DNA of 64,000 nt from assembly GCA_035771165.1 (NCBI GenBank), contig JAWNZC010000337.1:2282501-2346500 (forward strand), read 5' to 3'. Below are positions 21,481 to 32,310 of the stretch, one piece after another. A model generated the notes under the pieces. The model was given only the letters and a program-made list of their open reading frames with translations. It was not told where the DNA came from and searched no databases. Source of the stretch: Paragorgia papillata (lineage: Eukaryota > Cnidaria > Anthozoa > Scleralcyonacea > Coralliidae). Each line of letters begins with the position of its first letter. Within the stretch, counting starts at the first letter, position 1. The translations under genes were made by a program, and so were the position numbers.

Positions 21481-22198
21481 ATTAGCTATCTGATATTCAT
21501 TTTTTGATCCTCAAGGTTTTCAAGCTCTTGTGTGAAAGCTCTTGCAATTTGTAATACGTAGAATTAAATGTTTAATTAAGTTTTATTCTAGTCTGTTTTC
21601 TCAGGCTACTGGCCGCAACCACGAGTGGGAGTTCAATTGAACACCCGAAAAGAATTAGATAATATCCGAAACTCTGAGCGTTCATGTATTATTCTATTTG
21701 TTTTATCAACACCAAATTACCATCAGGAACAATGAGCAGTCTATAAAATTGAGGGTCACTGGGTCAATTTTTAGTGTTTACTAAGGTGATAAACAAGCAC
21801 GATTTTTTCAAACTTCGCTATATTTTACATGGTTAAATTTAAATTTGTTTTGAGGCCAAGATTTGAGCTTGTTATTTTTAAGACAAACATTTTTGTTGCA
21901 CCAGTACCTAAAAATTGTCGAACTTGTATGCAGTATGTTATCACTATGCTATCATGTCCTCAATGGATTCTATAAAAGTATCATCAGATGGCTAGCTATA
22001 GCCAGCATTTTTATACGTTTGTCGGTTTTTGGTGTGTTCGTGTGTCTCATGTTTGGGTGTGGGTGTATGTCGCTGTGGGCCTGTCTATGTGTGCAGTGTG
22101 TACGTGTGTGTGTGTGTCTGTGTGTGAGTGGGTAATGGGTATGTGTCTATGTATGGCGGTGTGTGCGTGACTGCGTACGTAAGCAAGATACTTCGTCT
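21481..22198. other. non-coding stretch with GT-rich segment
   Basis: No gene recognised. From about 22029 to 22170 the plus strand is rich in TGTG/GTGTGT (microsatellite-like); ORFs across it are low-complexity artefacts. Confidence 0.5.
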
Positions 22199-22474
22199 TA
22201 AGCTTGGTTTCCATAAATTCGTCCCGATCGTCTCGGTTGCCTAATTATTAATAATATCTCCTTAAACTAGAGATATCTCGAATCGCCCATGCATGCATGA
22301 CATTGAATTGATAAGTAGTGTGCTCCTAATTGCTATATAGTCTACTATACGCTATATGGTTTCAATTCGGAACCGTTATCGAATTAGTATGGTTCCGTCT
22401 GTTTACACGGCGAAATAGGACGAATTGGAGACCGGTCTCGAATTCGTCCGGTACCATGTAAACGTAGCCTAAGG
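22199..22474. mobile_element. MITE, PIF/Harbinger-like, AAGCTTGGTTTCCAT end
   Basis: Left end GCTTGGTTTCCATAAATTCG after TAA; right end CGAATTCGTCC...CATGTAAACGTAGCC before TAA. The inner arms AATTCGTCC / GGACGAATT pair. A 3-bp TAA on both sides fits PIF/Harbinger target preference. Confidence 0.5.
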
Positions 22475-22482
22475 AGGTCTAA

Positions 22483-23046
22483 CAGTGCCGTAGCAGGGGG
22501 GGGGGGAGGGCGGCTGTTCCCCAAATTTTTCGCAGATAAAGTTATTTGCCCCCCAAATTGTAACTTTACACAACGAAGAAGCAGATTTTAATTCATTTTA
22601 TTTTGATGACCTGAATTTAAATTTGTGCAAAATAAGGCTAAGACCAAATGTCGAAATTTTCATGTGTCCGTGGGCAGAGGCGTCTAATTAGAAGCTATTC
22701 AGTAATGTATAGGTATTTTATTATTGAAAGATTATAAGCGACTCAAAATCTCAAAAGGAGCAACGCAACCCCAAAATGTGTTCACTTTTGTGAAGTGTCG
22801 TCTACTCGTCTGTCGAGGCTTCAATTCGCTGAACCAATCATTGAGATAGAGCTGGATTTTGGCAACCTGTAGGGTATGTTGGTGTGATAATTTCTTCGTT
22901 TTTACAGTAAAATTTTGAACTATACTCGCTGTAGAATTACATGAAAAAGTTCAAATCGCTCAAATTGCTACAAGTTCTAGATTTCAAAAATTTCCTGGGG
23001 AGGACCCCCTTACAAATGCGGTCACTAATTGCTTGCTACGGCACTG
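22483..23046. mobile_element. hAT-like MITE, CAGTGCCGTAGCA ends
   Basis: CAGTGCCGTAGCAGG at the left and the inverted CTTGCTACGGCACTG at the right. The interior shares about 370 bp with 14793-15164. CAGTG...GTAGC termini are typical of hAT elements. No exact 8-bp duplication is visible at its edges. Confidence 0.65.
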
Positions 23047-23344
23047 GTTATTTCATTGTTTCGGTGCACCAATAATCAATATTGCCGCCGTGACGAAATG
23101 AAAACGATCAGATGAAAACGATCTATACAGTTGTATTTTACTGTTTTAAAAAAGTTGTCACATGCAAGAAGTCAATAATTATAACCAGCCAACTATTTAA
23201 TATATAATTGTAGGCTAAAACATGTATACTGAAAAATGTCACCTTGAGACTAAAAATCATAAACTAGTAACTACAACATTTAACTGGAATAAACCTTCCA
23301 TGCGCATCGTTGTTGTCGAACAACTTTCTCTTTTTCTCTGTCTA

Positions 23345-23774
23345 AGGGCCTGTTCACATGAGGCGAGTTATCTCGGGGGGTATATAGGGTTATCCCTATC
23401 CCCCGAGATAACTCGGTGTTAGTTTATTTCCATGTTAAAAAAGTAAACCGTTCACATGAGACCGAGATAACTCGGGGGATAGGGATAACTCGGTCGGAGC
23501 GATAGGGTAACCCTAGCCCCCGAGTTATCCCTACCTCCATGTGAACGCTTTCACCCGAGTTATCTCGGGGGGTAGGGTCAACTTAGGCATGCGTATTTAT
23601 GCTGTTGCTCGGGATAACTCGGGGTGAAGCGTTCACATGAAGCTAGGGTTATCTCGGGGGCCAGGGACAACTCGGTAGTTTTGTTTTATCATGTGAAATA
23701 GGGTCAACTTTGACCCTAGCCCCCAAGTTATCCCTACCCCCCGAGATAACCCGGTCTCGTGTGAACAGCCCCTA
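23345..23774 (+). mobile_element. PIF/Harbinger-like MITE built of GAGTTATCTCGGGG repeats, copy 1
   Basis: Ends GGGCCTGTTCACATGAGGCG and ...GTGTGAACAGCCCC are flanked by TAA on both sides. Internally the motif CGAGTTATC(T/C)CGGGGG and its inverse recur about ten times, each block bounded by GTTCACATGA or TCATGTGAAC. A second copy in reverse orientation lies at 29006-29447. Confidence 0.75.
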
Positions 23775-23849
23775 ACCTATGGTCTAACGCCAGACGATTT
23801 TACTCGTCAAGGGGAGAAGTCTCGCGGAGAGCATGCGTGAAAGGGTTAA

Positions 23850-24394
23850 AGTGCTACTACGACGAAATTTCATATTTACTTTTCTGCACAGAATAGATTT
23901 GTTGAGGTCTAAAATAAGCATTGATGTAAAAAATACTCGAATAAAACTCTCCAGAAATATTTTTTTAAACTCCGAAAATCGCTCAAACGTCGGCCGCCAT
24001 TACTGAAACGTGTTTCATTGGGGTCCGCGATCTCTCAGCAGTACTTCTTAATCTAAACGCGTAAATCCAGCTTAAATGAGGTTTACTCGTATATTCTTGG
24101 ATTCTTATAGTCATAATGGAAGATGTTTCGATGAATGCGACCTCTAAATTGAGATATGTACCTGAAAATTAGGCATGCAGACTTTAGTATATTGAGAATC
24201 TGTCGTAATTTTCTCTGGCTGTGCATGACCGATGGGACTCAGGAACATGGTAAAATAATATCGGCCACAAAATCTCGAGATATAGAGCAAAAATAAAACG
24301 CAATAAAAAACGGTTTGAGGAGATAAGTAAAAACCGCATGAACGTTTCGAAAATGTCAAAACATCGAATCCGAAATTTTTATCGTAGTAGCACT
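23850..24394. mobile_element. TTAA-flanked MITE, AGTGC ends
   Basis: TTAA|AGTGCTACTACGACGAAATT at the left and ...TTTTTATCGTAGTAGCACT|TTAA at the right. The TTAA target is shared with piggyBac and Kolobok elements. It belongs to a set with the elements at 31652, 36632 and 38053, which share the AGTGC end. Confidence 0.65.
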
Positions 24395-24572
24395 TTAATA
24401 CATTTATACATGTAGTACAATGTGGTACGTTCACGAGTTGTGTAATGCAACCACTGCATGACAGTAAATGCAACGAACGTCTACCGAACGACTGCTAACT
24501 TACGACAGCATGTACATCATTGCAAGAACTGATAAAACTTTAATTTCTATTTGCTCCATTTGTTTTTGCTAG

Positions 24573-24740
24573 GATTGATTGCTGTATTGGGTATCATAAC
24601 CACAGGATATTTCTTTTTACAATTTTCTTATATTTGGTCAATATTGTTACTGGTTGTTATATGAGCCTTTTATTTGTTTGTGAATGGAACATTGGACTAG
24701 TCCCAGATTGCTCACATGTTTACAATTCTGACAGTGACAG
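24573..24740 (+). CDS. DHHC palmitoyltransferase exon (post-DHHC segment, TM3)
   Basis: Acceptor TTTTTGCTAG|G and donor GACAG|GTATTTG. It encodes IDCCIGYHNHR, a transmembrane helix, and a lumenal loop (CEWNIGLVPDCSHVYNSDSD). It ends two bases into a Ser codon, completed by the next exon. Confidence 0.85.
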
Positions 24741-26825
24741 GTATTTGAAATAGAACTATAAGGCCTGCGCTAAACGTCGCACAATAGACGAATTTAATTT
24801 TTTACTTGGACGCGTTGAGCCTGGAAACGATTCCTTGAAAACATGACGCCGAATTGTCGCAGACAGAAGAGAAACATTAAATTCGACGCTACCATAATTC
24901 GTCGTGTAACTCAAACACGTATTATCGTCGCATTATCCGTCTGACCCAGACGAACTTAATTCATGTGTCGAATTTAATCGAGTCATAGACCTTATTCAAA
25001 AATGGCCGCCGAATTAAAATTCTGTTATATACATATAAATTAGCCCTTATGAACTCGTTTTCATGTGTGAAATTCAAAATAATTTTTACTTTAAAACGAG
25101 GTCATAAGAGCTAATTTATATGCACATAAAATAATTCTAATTCGGCGGCCATTTTTGAATAAGGTCTATACATCGATGTTTCGTCGAATAAAATTCAAAC
25201 AATTAAATTCGTCTGAATTAAATTCGTCTATTGTGCGACGTTTAGCGCAGGCCCTAAATTATCAATAGACCTTTCCGCATGAAGGGCGTGGATAACGCGT
25301 TGAGAGGTTTGATGAGCTCTCGTAAAATGTTGGATATCAACTGTCGGACAACTTTTGATATTAGCCAACCATTTGTCAAAAATGATGAAGTGACCATTCA
25401 CTTTATATTGTATAATACAAATAGAAAACATTTTTGTTGTCTATTCAAGTTACAGATGTACAGAAGACAGCACAACGTGGTAAAAGCATTTTTTAAAAAC
25501 AAAACAATATACTTGCTATCATACACATAAGAAGTATTTTCAGCTTGAAACAGATAGTTTTTAACTTGTCCCTGTCTGAGAGGTTTTTCAGTCAGAGGTA
25601 AATACAATTAGTGAAATAAAAGTAGCGTGCTGCGTAGGCAGTGTAGAAACAACAATCGAAATATAGTAAGGTTAGATATACTGCCGAAACAGAGAAGTAC
25701 ACGTAGGAGTCTAACGTTGTAAACCAAATTTACAAAGAGGAATTGGTTTTGTTTAGATGTAAACGAACCCTAACGTTAATTAAAATCTCCTTTTGCGGCC
25801 GAGGAAAGAATTTCGTGACACGAGTCAGCCCGGTTAGCCGGTGTAATCGACCCCTATAAGTTTCCTATTCTTGATTTGCACTTGACGTCATGACGGCCAT
25901 GTTGGAGGAATTTGAACAAAAGAATCTCATTAGCAGCTATTGTATATGAAGTATATTTTCCTCCAACATGGCCGCCATTTCTTTGTAAACAACCAATCAA
26001 GTTCCCCTTCATTATCTATGGTCAAACATTAAAGATAAATTTGACAAAGTTCTTTCCTAGATTTGCAAAGATTTTTTCTTTACAAGGTGTACGAGATTTA
26101 GGAGTACAATCGTTTTCCCTTCGGTTACACGAGACCTTCCGAAAGAAACTGTTTTGCGGATCACATGTGCTACTAGGCTGGACTTCCAACCGTCTCCCAG
26201 GCCCCGGTATACCGATACTTACAGAGCATGTCTGTGACGTTTTGCATAAATTAATTTCACGATATCAAAAACCATGGAAGCTGACTGAAATATAAGTGAC
26301 TTCCCTTGGCTATTAACTAATTTCTAGAGTTAGACAATCAATCTTAAACGTTTCTAAAATGCCATCGCATGCCTCACTCATCAGCACGCTATTGATCGCC
26401 ATTTTGAACTGACGGGGTAGTTCACGCAATAATCCCACTAATATATGCCTGCTGAAAATTGCGGGCACGTTTGTGTTTGGTGCAAATCGACAATGGACAA
26501 GCTCACGTGATTTCGGGGCCCAAGATACGGCTGGAAATCGAGCCTAGTATGCTATGGTATATTTCATAATATTTTGTTAATTTATCCCTTTCTTTTCTTT
26601 TCTGATTGCAGCTCTGCTTTGGTTTTTGTTACTTGCTGTTACGTCATCGTTGGTGGAATTGTATTACTGATCTTATTAATTCAACAAATTATTTTAACTA
26701 GTTTTAATGTTACGTCTTACGAATGGCGCCATATGCCAGATCAACAATCATGCTGGAACACCTTAACATCTTCGCCATATAATAAAGGAGTTCTTAAAAA
26801 CTGGACAGAATTATTTAGAATGTAA
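24573..26825 (+). CDS. DHHC-type protein S-palmitoyltransferase, last two exons (5' part missing)
   Basis: Exons 24573-24740 and 26612-26825 join in phase (AG|C gives Ser). The enzyme attaches palmitate to cysteines of membrane-associated proteins. Exon 1 reads IDCCIGYHNHRIFLFTIF, the conserved stretch after the DHHC active site leading into transmembrane helix 3. Exon 2 has helix 4 (VGGIVLLILLIQQIIL), then SYEW in the place of the family TTxE motif, and SPYNKGVLKNWTELF matching the C-terminal NxG...N PaCCT motif, and stops shortly after. The exon with the DHHC tetrad was not located in 21.5-24.5 kb, so the subfamily cannot be assigned. MITEs fill the intron and the 3' flank. Confidence 0.85.
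24762..25253. mobile_element. PIF/Harbinger-like MITE in the DHHC intron
   Basis: GGCCTGCGCTAAACGTCGCA and the inverted TGCGACGTTTAGCGCAGGCC form the ends, with TAA on each side. Arms continue with AGACGAATTTAATT-type sequence. It starts only 21 bp after the splice donor at 24741 and itself contains another MITE (24989-25166). Confidence 0.75.
24989..25166. mobile_element. TA-flanked MITE (GACCTTATTCAAAAATGGC ends), copy 1
   Basis: TA|GACCTTATTCAAAAATGGCC ... GGCCATTTTTGAATAAGGTC|TA, about 178 bp with near-complete self-complementarity, inserted in the MITE at 24762-25253. TA target suggests a Tc1/mariner-derived MITE. Relatives: 26857-27034, 45679-45857 and a fragment near 35150-35210. Confidence 0.75.
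25436..25495. repeat. fragment of the 52888-53072 hairpin element
   Basis: TGTTGTCTATTCAAGTTACA followed by GATGTACAGAAGACAGCACAACGTGGTAA resembles one arm of the palindrome at 52888-53072. Otherwise 25254-25850 holds only a truncated GGGGCTGTTTACATG-type element end (25740-25850) and a TACTGCCGAAACAGAGAA fragment (25675-25715). Confidence 0.5.
25865..25985. mobile_element. short inverted repeat with ATGGCCGCC arms
   Basis: GGCCATGTTGGAGGAA and the inverted TTCCTCCAACATGGCCGCC bound a roughly 70-bp centre with TTAGCAGCTATTGTAT. A related copy lies at 49370-49455. 25986-26560 shows no recognised gene apart from an unexplained ORF. Confidence 0.5.
26612..26825 (+). CDS. DHHC palmitoyltransferase terminal exon (TM4, TTxE-like, PaCCT)
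   Basis: Acceptor TTTTCTGATTGCAG|C. It encodes transmembrane helix 4, SYEW, PYNKGVLKNW and ends ELFRM with stop TAA at 26823-26825. The phase agrees with the preceding exon. Confidence 0.85.
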
Positions 26826-26856
26826 TTAAATGCCCTTGAAATTGAAACCGATATAG

Positions 26857-27034
26857 ACCATATTCATAAATGCGGTGGAATTAATATTCTTTTATGTGCA
26901 TATATAAGTTAGCCCTTCTGAACTCGTTTTCATGTGCGGAATTCAAAAGAATCTTTACTCTAAAACGAAGTAGAGGGGCTAATTTATAAGCACATAAAAG
27001 GATTTTAAATCGTTGGCCATTTATAAATAAGGCC
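26857..27034. mobile_element. TA-flanked MITE, copy 2, in the DHHC 3' flank
   Basis: TA|GACCATATTCATAAATGC ... GGCCATTTATAAATAAGGCC|TA, with centre TTAGCCCTTCTGAACTCG as in copy 1. It starts 31 bp after the DHHC stop codon, so it is probably part of the 3' UTR. Nothing recognised in 27040-27700. Confidence 0.75.
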
Positions 27035-27716
27035 TATACGGCTGCTATTAATTATAATGGTCATATTAAAACACGGGACTAGGCATTGGACTGTATTTAT
27101 TATTTTCTTTTTTACTCAACCAAAGGAAAGGATACACGATGTGAGTAAGAGGCAAAGAACTTTGGACCCACATCATAGTACGACCACAATAAAAACAATA
27201 CATGAGGATAAAATAAACTGTTGAATAGGAATAAGGAATTTTATAGGGATAACCCAGAACAAAAGAATTGGGATGCAATCAATTGAAAAGAGATTTGATC
27301 TGGCTTCTGGCAATGAAAATAAAAAAAACCCGAAAAGAGTCAAAGATCAAAGGCAAGGAATAAGAGGAGGAATGTAGCTAAATCTAAAGTGGGCTGTCTA
27401 ACCTTAAAAAGTGAGACATTTCAAGTGATAAGGATGTTCCGACATTGACATTTTAGATGATGAACTCGTGTGCACTGTTTTTTTCATTTTACTTATTGAG
27501 CAACTTTTGGCTAATTGTAGTCATGAAAATGTTCTTACCCAATCTTGAGAAAAGTAAATTTTTTTTTTACCTTTTACATCTCATAATTGTTAGTTATCCA
27601 ACCATTTTCTCTTCGGCCCCAACCCCTGCCATAAATAATGACCGGTTCCTAAAGCAGGATTTTCACCTACAAAACCCCTAATTAGTTAGTTTCAGAAATT
27701 GCAGCTTGATGAAAGT

Positions 27717-27957
27717 AATAATTGTCAGTTGTTTGCTGTACAAGCTGTGTTAGTTGGTAATAGTTAGAAAAACTCTGGGCTCTAAGCGGGACTCGAACCC
27801 GCAACCTTCTGAATGCTAGCCAGACGCTCTAACCATTGGGCCACTAGAACTCAGATAGCATTCAGAAGGTTGCGGGTTCGAGTCCCGCTTAGAGCTCCGA
27901 GTTTTTCTGAATATTACTAACTAACACAGCTTGTACAGCAAACAACTGACAATTATT
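27717..27957. mobile_element. hairpin element whose arms contain tRNA-like sequence
   Basis: A near-perfect inverted repeat: outer arms AATAATTGTCAGTTGTTTGC and GCAAACAACTGACAATTATT, inner arms CTCTAAGCGGGACTCGAACC and GGTTCGAGTCCCGCTTAGAG. The tRNA-like unit lies in the left arm plus loop; the right arm repeats its 3' half inverted. Confidence 0.85.
27779..27850 (-). tRNA. tRNA-like sequence, anticodon position AGC, probably tRNA-derived repeat
   Basis: 72 nt read on the minus strand. It has a 7-bp acceptor stem with two G-U pairs (GTTCTAG with TTAGAGC), D-arm with TGGCCCAATGGTT (A-box), anticodon stem TCTGG/TCAGA with loop CTAGCAT (AGC, alanine by position), and T-arm GCGGG-TTCGAGT-CCCGC with a perfect B-box GGTTCGAGTCC. 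The body does not look like a typical tRNA-Ala, and it lies in a hairpin transposon, so a tRNA-derived element is more likely than a working gene. Confidence 0.5.
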
Positions 27958-28019
27958 AAAACCCCTAATCCTATCTTAACCAGTACTGCCCACCGTGGGG
28001 TCAGATTATGAATTCGTGT

Positions 28020-28719
28020 CATAGGCGTATTTGGGAATCTTTATTTTTTGGGCAGCAAGAGAAATTTGGGCAAAGGGTTTTTTGAAAGTTTCCATTTTTC
28101 CAAAAGATAAATATTATTGATAATCAATAAGGTGAGACATTTTTATAACTCCCCTTTGTTTATGTCTATTAAAACGGAATAAATAACCTTACTGTTAGTT
28201 AGTCACTATATAGCTTTATTTTTGTCACAATTTTGAAATTTTTCAATGCCGAGTGAAATTCCATTCATGTCCTTACTGAACCGTGCTTTGTTGTCAATTC
28301 TGCCGCGTCGGTACGGTGCCAGATTGTCAAATGCCAAAGGACGCAATCACGCATTTCCCCCCATCTTCTTATGTTGTTGACCAAATGTCATGAATTACAA
28401 AGAGTTAGTGCTTAGTGAGTTGAAAATTAAAAGTTTCTAAAACGCAACATGCACAGCACTTAATGACCTTTTAAAAGTTATTAAATTAAAACTTGTATGA
28501 GTTGTATCGAAAAACGAAAGGTCGCACTGGAGAATAAATTAGTAGATTTGAGTCGCGTGCATGCTAGCTAGGCAACATGTTTTTCAACACGTTAATACGT
28601 AGTGCATCGTATGAGCATCGTTGGTTTTCTATTGTTTCGTAAAAAATTGGGCAACTTGCGAGATTTTTTTGGGCAAAAGGTTCAACGCCCTCCTGGAAAA
28701 AAATGCCCGTACGCCTATG
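28020..28719. mobile_element. hAT-like non-autonomous element with intact 8-bp duplication
   Basis: Ends CATAGGCGTA and TACGCCTATG are flanked by ATTCGTGT at 28012-28019 and 28720-28727, exact. Both subterminal regions carry TTGGGCAA(A/C) motifs. 700 bp, no ORF of note. Confidence 0.8.
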
Positions 28720-28943
28720 ATTCGTGTGAGCCAGAGGCGGTAAACCCGATTTCTGACTAGATTTTATAGCCTAAGTTAGAGTATTGTTGCGATTAGAGGT
28801 GACCCAGAAAATCCAGATTGGTAATATTTTAAATCTAGAGTAAGACCAATGTCCAGTCTAGTGACAAAGGATGTCAACGTAGGGAGCCACACCCATGCAA
28901 GGTGGAAAGGCTTAAAAATGTAAGGTTGTAAAAATGAAATTTA

Positions 28944-29721
28944 CGGTGGAACCCCGGCGCCATACGACCACCGCGTTAATATGACCACTGGCCTGAATGC
29001 ATTCTAAGGGCCTGTTCACATGAGGCGAGTTATCTCGGGGGGGAGGGGTAGGGATAACTCGGGGGGGAGGGGTAGGGATAACTCGGGGGCTAGGGTCAAA
29101 GTTGACCCTATTTCACATGATAAAACGCAACTACCGAGCTGTCCCTGGCCCCCGAGATAACCCTAGCTTCATGTGAACGCTTCACCCCGAGTTATCCCGA
29201 GCAACTGCATAAATACGCATGCCTAAGTTGACCCTACCCCCCGAGATAACTCGGGTGAAAGCGTTCACATGGAGGTAGGGATAACTCGGGGGCTAGGGTT
29301 ACCCTATCGCTCCGACCGAGTTATCTCGGTCTCATGTGAACGGTTTACTTTTTTAACATGGAAATAAACTAACACCGAGTTATCTTGGGGGATAGGGATA
29401 ACCCTATATACCCCCCAAGATAACTCGCCTCATGTGAACAGGCCCTAAGTAGTGTAATATACTCCCCGTTAATACGACACCACCTCATTAAATACGACCA
29501 CCTAGCTCGTTATTACGACCATTTTCTCCTGGCCTGAATACATTCTAAGTAGTGTAATACTCCCTCGTTAATACGACCACCCCGTTATTACGACCATTTT
29601 TTCCTGGCCTGAATACATTCTGATTCTAAGTATTGTAATACTCCCTCCTTATTACGATCACCCCGTTATTACGACCACATTCTTTTGGCCCGACAATGGT
29701 CGTATTAACGAGGCTCCACTG
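28944..29721. mobile_element. pogo/Tigger-like element with internal 75-bp repeats
   Basis: TA|CGGTGGAACCCCG...CGACCAC at the left and ...GGTCGTATTAACGAGGCTCCACTG|TA at the right. Internally, blocks of CTCCCTCGTTAATACGACCA ... CCTGGCCTGAATACATTCTAAG repeat about three times. The CAGTGGA(A/G)CC(T)CGTTAATACGACC end is typical of pogo-group elements. It carries the MITE at 29006-29447. Confidence 0.75.
29006..29447 (-). mobile_element. PIF/Harbinger-like GAGTTATCTCGGGG MITE, copy 2
   Basis: Same family as 23345-23774 but reversed: landmarks such as GTTTACTTTTTTAACATGGA and GCATGCCTAAGTTGACCC occur in inverse order. Flanked by TAA on both sides, inserted in the pogo-like element between ATTCTAA and TAAGTAG. 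Confidence 0.75.
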
Positions 29722-30010
29722 TAGTATTTTAGGTTCAATTTTTAACGCGTCTCTGACGCACATTTTCACTGAGATACAAACAAAAAGATGAAATGGATTC
29801 ATGAAGATTGACGACAATCACTGCAGTCTCGGCAAATTCACAAAATTTAACAAAAATGACTGTAATTAAACTTATAAAATATTTAAATTACCAAATGAAC
29901 GATACCAATATACTGCGTAATTCCTTGTCGAATTTTTCTTGAGGAGCAACTGTATTCTTTGTCCAACTGCATGATATGAGACCAATTTTTAGAAATATAG
30001 TAAGGTTAGA

Positions 30011-30150
30011 TATACTGCCGAAACAGAGAACGTGGAAGTCTAACGTATCGAGCGAAGGCCCTAGCTTCGTCAGAAAAACACGTTTCTCTCTGACGAAGGC
30101 CCTTCGCTCGAATACGTTAGACTCCTACGTTCTCTGTTTCGGCAGTATAA
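30011..30150. mobile_element. hairpin MITE, TATACTGCCGAAACAGAGAA arms
   Basis: TATACTGCCGAAACAGAGAA ... and the inverted TTCTCTGTTTCGGCAGTATA, with inner arms CGAGCGAAGGCC and GGCCCTTCGCTCG. About 140 bp, nearly a perfect palindrome. One arm-like fragment recurs at 25675-25715; the GAGCGTAGCCCTTCGTC motif recurs at 63710. Confidence 0.7.
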
Positions 30151-30272
30151 TATACTGTCGAAATAGTAAGGTTTAAGTGCGTTTGATGTGGTTTGATATG
30201 CTGAGTATACTGTTTTTAGAAAGGCTCTTGTGAATTTCTATTGTCAGGGGTAACTTGGTGTCTTGCCCCGGT

Positions 30273-31594
30273 TAGCCATGTCCACAAGTTGCTCACTTGC
30301 TTGGCAACTTTTCAGCAACTTCTTATATGAGCAACAATTTCTGGAACTGGCAACTTTTTGTAGCTGCAAGCAACTATTTAGAAATTTGGCATTTATTCAG
30401 CAATTTGGACAATTTTAAGGAACAATTATCTGTGTAGGTAAATTAAAATTTTCCTTGCTCTCGCTTAGTTTGTGCTTAATAATAAATAATTTCAATTTAA
30501 AATGGGTTCTTCACTCTTCAGTCAACATGCCGCATGGTTTATCAGAGTTATTAAAGTTTATGGTAAACTTTGTCATCTTTTATGTACGGTATTTAATACA
30601 TCGGCAACACGGTACGAGCTAAGATCCCGGCAGGGGAATTAACACCGGAGTAATTGTCTTATCATATTTAGTCTTCAGTTTCATGAATAGTTATTCCTTT
30701 TCAAAATATCAGGGAGCAGCTTTGGAAGAAGCATTAGAAGCATGAATCATGCTAAAGTACAATGAGAGTCAGAGGAAGAATAAAGCTGGGTGAATGTTTT
30801 GATTATTTGATGAACAGTTCAGAGTGCCTACCCCAGAATTTGTTGGGCCTACCCTACAAAAACATCTGTTACTTTCCCGAAAATATATGTATTTTCATTA
30901 ATTCAGAATAAAAATAGAGTGTGCCGCGAAATTATATCGAGTTAGACCATGACTGAGAGAGATCAGATATGTGTAATACACGAGAGATTACACTCTAGCG
31001 CAACAAACCGGCTCTCTACATGAATGATTTATGAGTCGAAACAGTTTACCGAAAAAACTCATTAACACAACATTGCTTGGTTTGAGGCTCCGGAGTTCGG
31101 GCCAACTTCGATGACCTTTGAATCTGTGCGGAGTACCTTCCTTCTCAGCCGTGTGCCTACCTAAAAAAGTGAAAAAATCGAATCCTGGCGCCGCCAACAG
31201 TTTATGTAGACATGCAAATCTTTAATTAGATTCAAAAGTTTAAAGTTTGTGTTTGGTTTTGCAGTAAATTGCATGTTTGTAATAAATCTAGATTTTTATT
31301 TCTTTTGGATATGATATACCGGTGTATATATATCATTAACGTTGTTTTAAAAGAACTTGTGTTTACTCATTGTTTTATGACTTTTATCAAGACAATTGTT
31401 TTCACATTTTCAAAAACATTGTGGCAGACACCAACAGGCATTTATCGTCATACCTTCTAATTGACAGAGCAAATGAACTAGCACCTTTCTAAAACCTGGC
31501 AACTTTTTTGAAAAAATGAGCAATTTTTAAGCAAAATTTAATAATTTTTTAAGCAACTTTTTGCAAAATTTCGAGCAACTTGTGGACAGGCCTA
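30273..31594. mobile_element. hAT-like element, TAG(G/C)C..TGTCCACAAGTTGC ends
   Basis: Left TAGCCATGTCCACAAGTTGC; right GAGCAACTTGTGGACAGGCCTA. Flanks GCCCCGGT and AGCCCGGT agree in 6 of 8 bases, a decayed 8-bp duplication. Subterminal DNA on both sides repeats GCAACTTTTT / AGCAA motifs. The centre has no convincing gene. Confidence 0.6.
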
Positions 31595-32310
31595 AGCCCG
31601 GTCACTCAGCCCCTAGAGATCTCCAGGGATGAATGACCCCCCTAAATTTAAAGTGCTTATAAACCCAAATATTATATTACTAATATGGATCTATTTAATG
31701 TGAATAGTTGAATGCCAAAATATTTTTTTGATTTGAACTTTCATTTGTTGTTATATTGAGGTTTGTATTTTCAAAATGGTAATGAGATGACGTCTATGTA
31801 GGCATAATTTGCATATACAATGTTTTGTTACATGAGAAATATTACTCAATTCACATGTTAACGGCATACGTGAATAGTTTATTCTATATTTTATCATTTT
31901 TTTCATTAAAATCGTCAAGCGGTTTTTTATAAGAAAGGAAGAAACACAAATGCCTACATTGACGTCATCCTCATTACCATTTTGAAAATACAAACATCTA
32001 CAGTAAAAACCCGCTAACAAAAACCTACATTTTACCACATCAGCCTGGGATAGGTTCTTATATTCTTATTTAAAAAACTCATTAATAATTCATGAGGAAA
32101 ACACAAAAGAAATCAATACCGTAGCAGAGGTTGTAAATCGGATACAGAATCGTCCTGATTTACATAAACTTTAGCTTCGATTTTCTCGGCTAAAATAGAG
32201 TATATCGCTAAAATAGTTGGTGAACTTGATTACTTAGATGCATTTGTATTTTAAGAAAGATACTTGTAAATCAGATACAGATCGGCTGCGAATGCTGTAT
32301 CTATTACATA

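Noticed and set aside
24500..24530. VHHCKN-like reading just before the first DHHC exon
   Set aside because: It resembles the zinc-finger part of DHHC proteins by chance only: the frame stops at once, and there is no splice donor before the real acceptor at 24572.
25912..26295. 127-codon plus-strand ORF in the DHHC intron
   Set aside because: It starts inside a short inverted repeat and matches no family I recognise; possibly decayed coding sequence, but unsupported.
30988..31197. 69-codon minus-strand ORF beginning MAAPGFDFFTFLG
   Set aside because: It lies in the middle of a hAT-like element, has no recognised domain and no second exon; kept out for lack of support.
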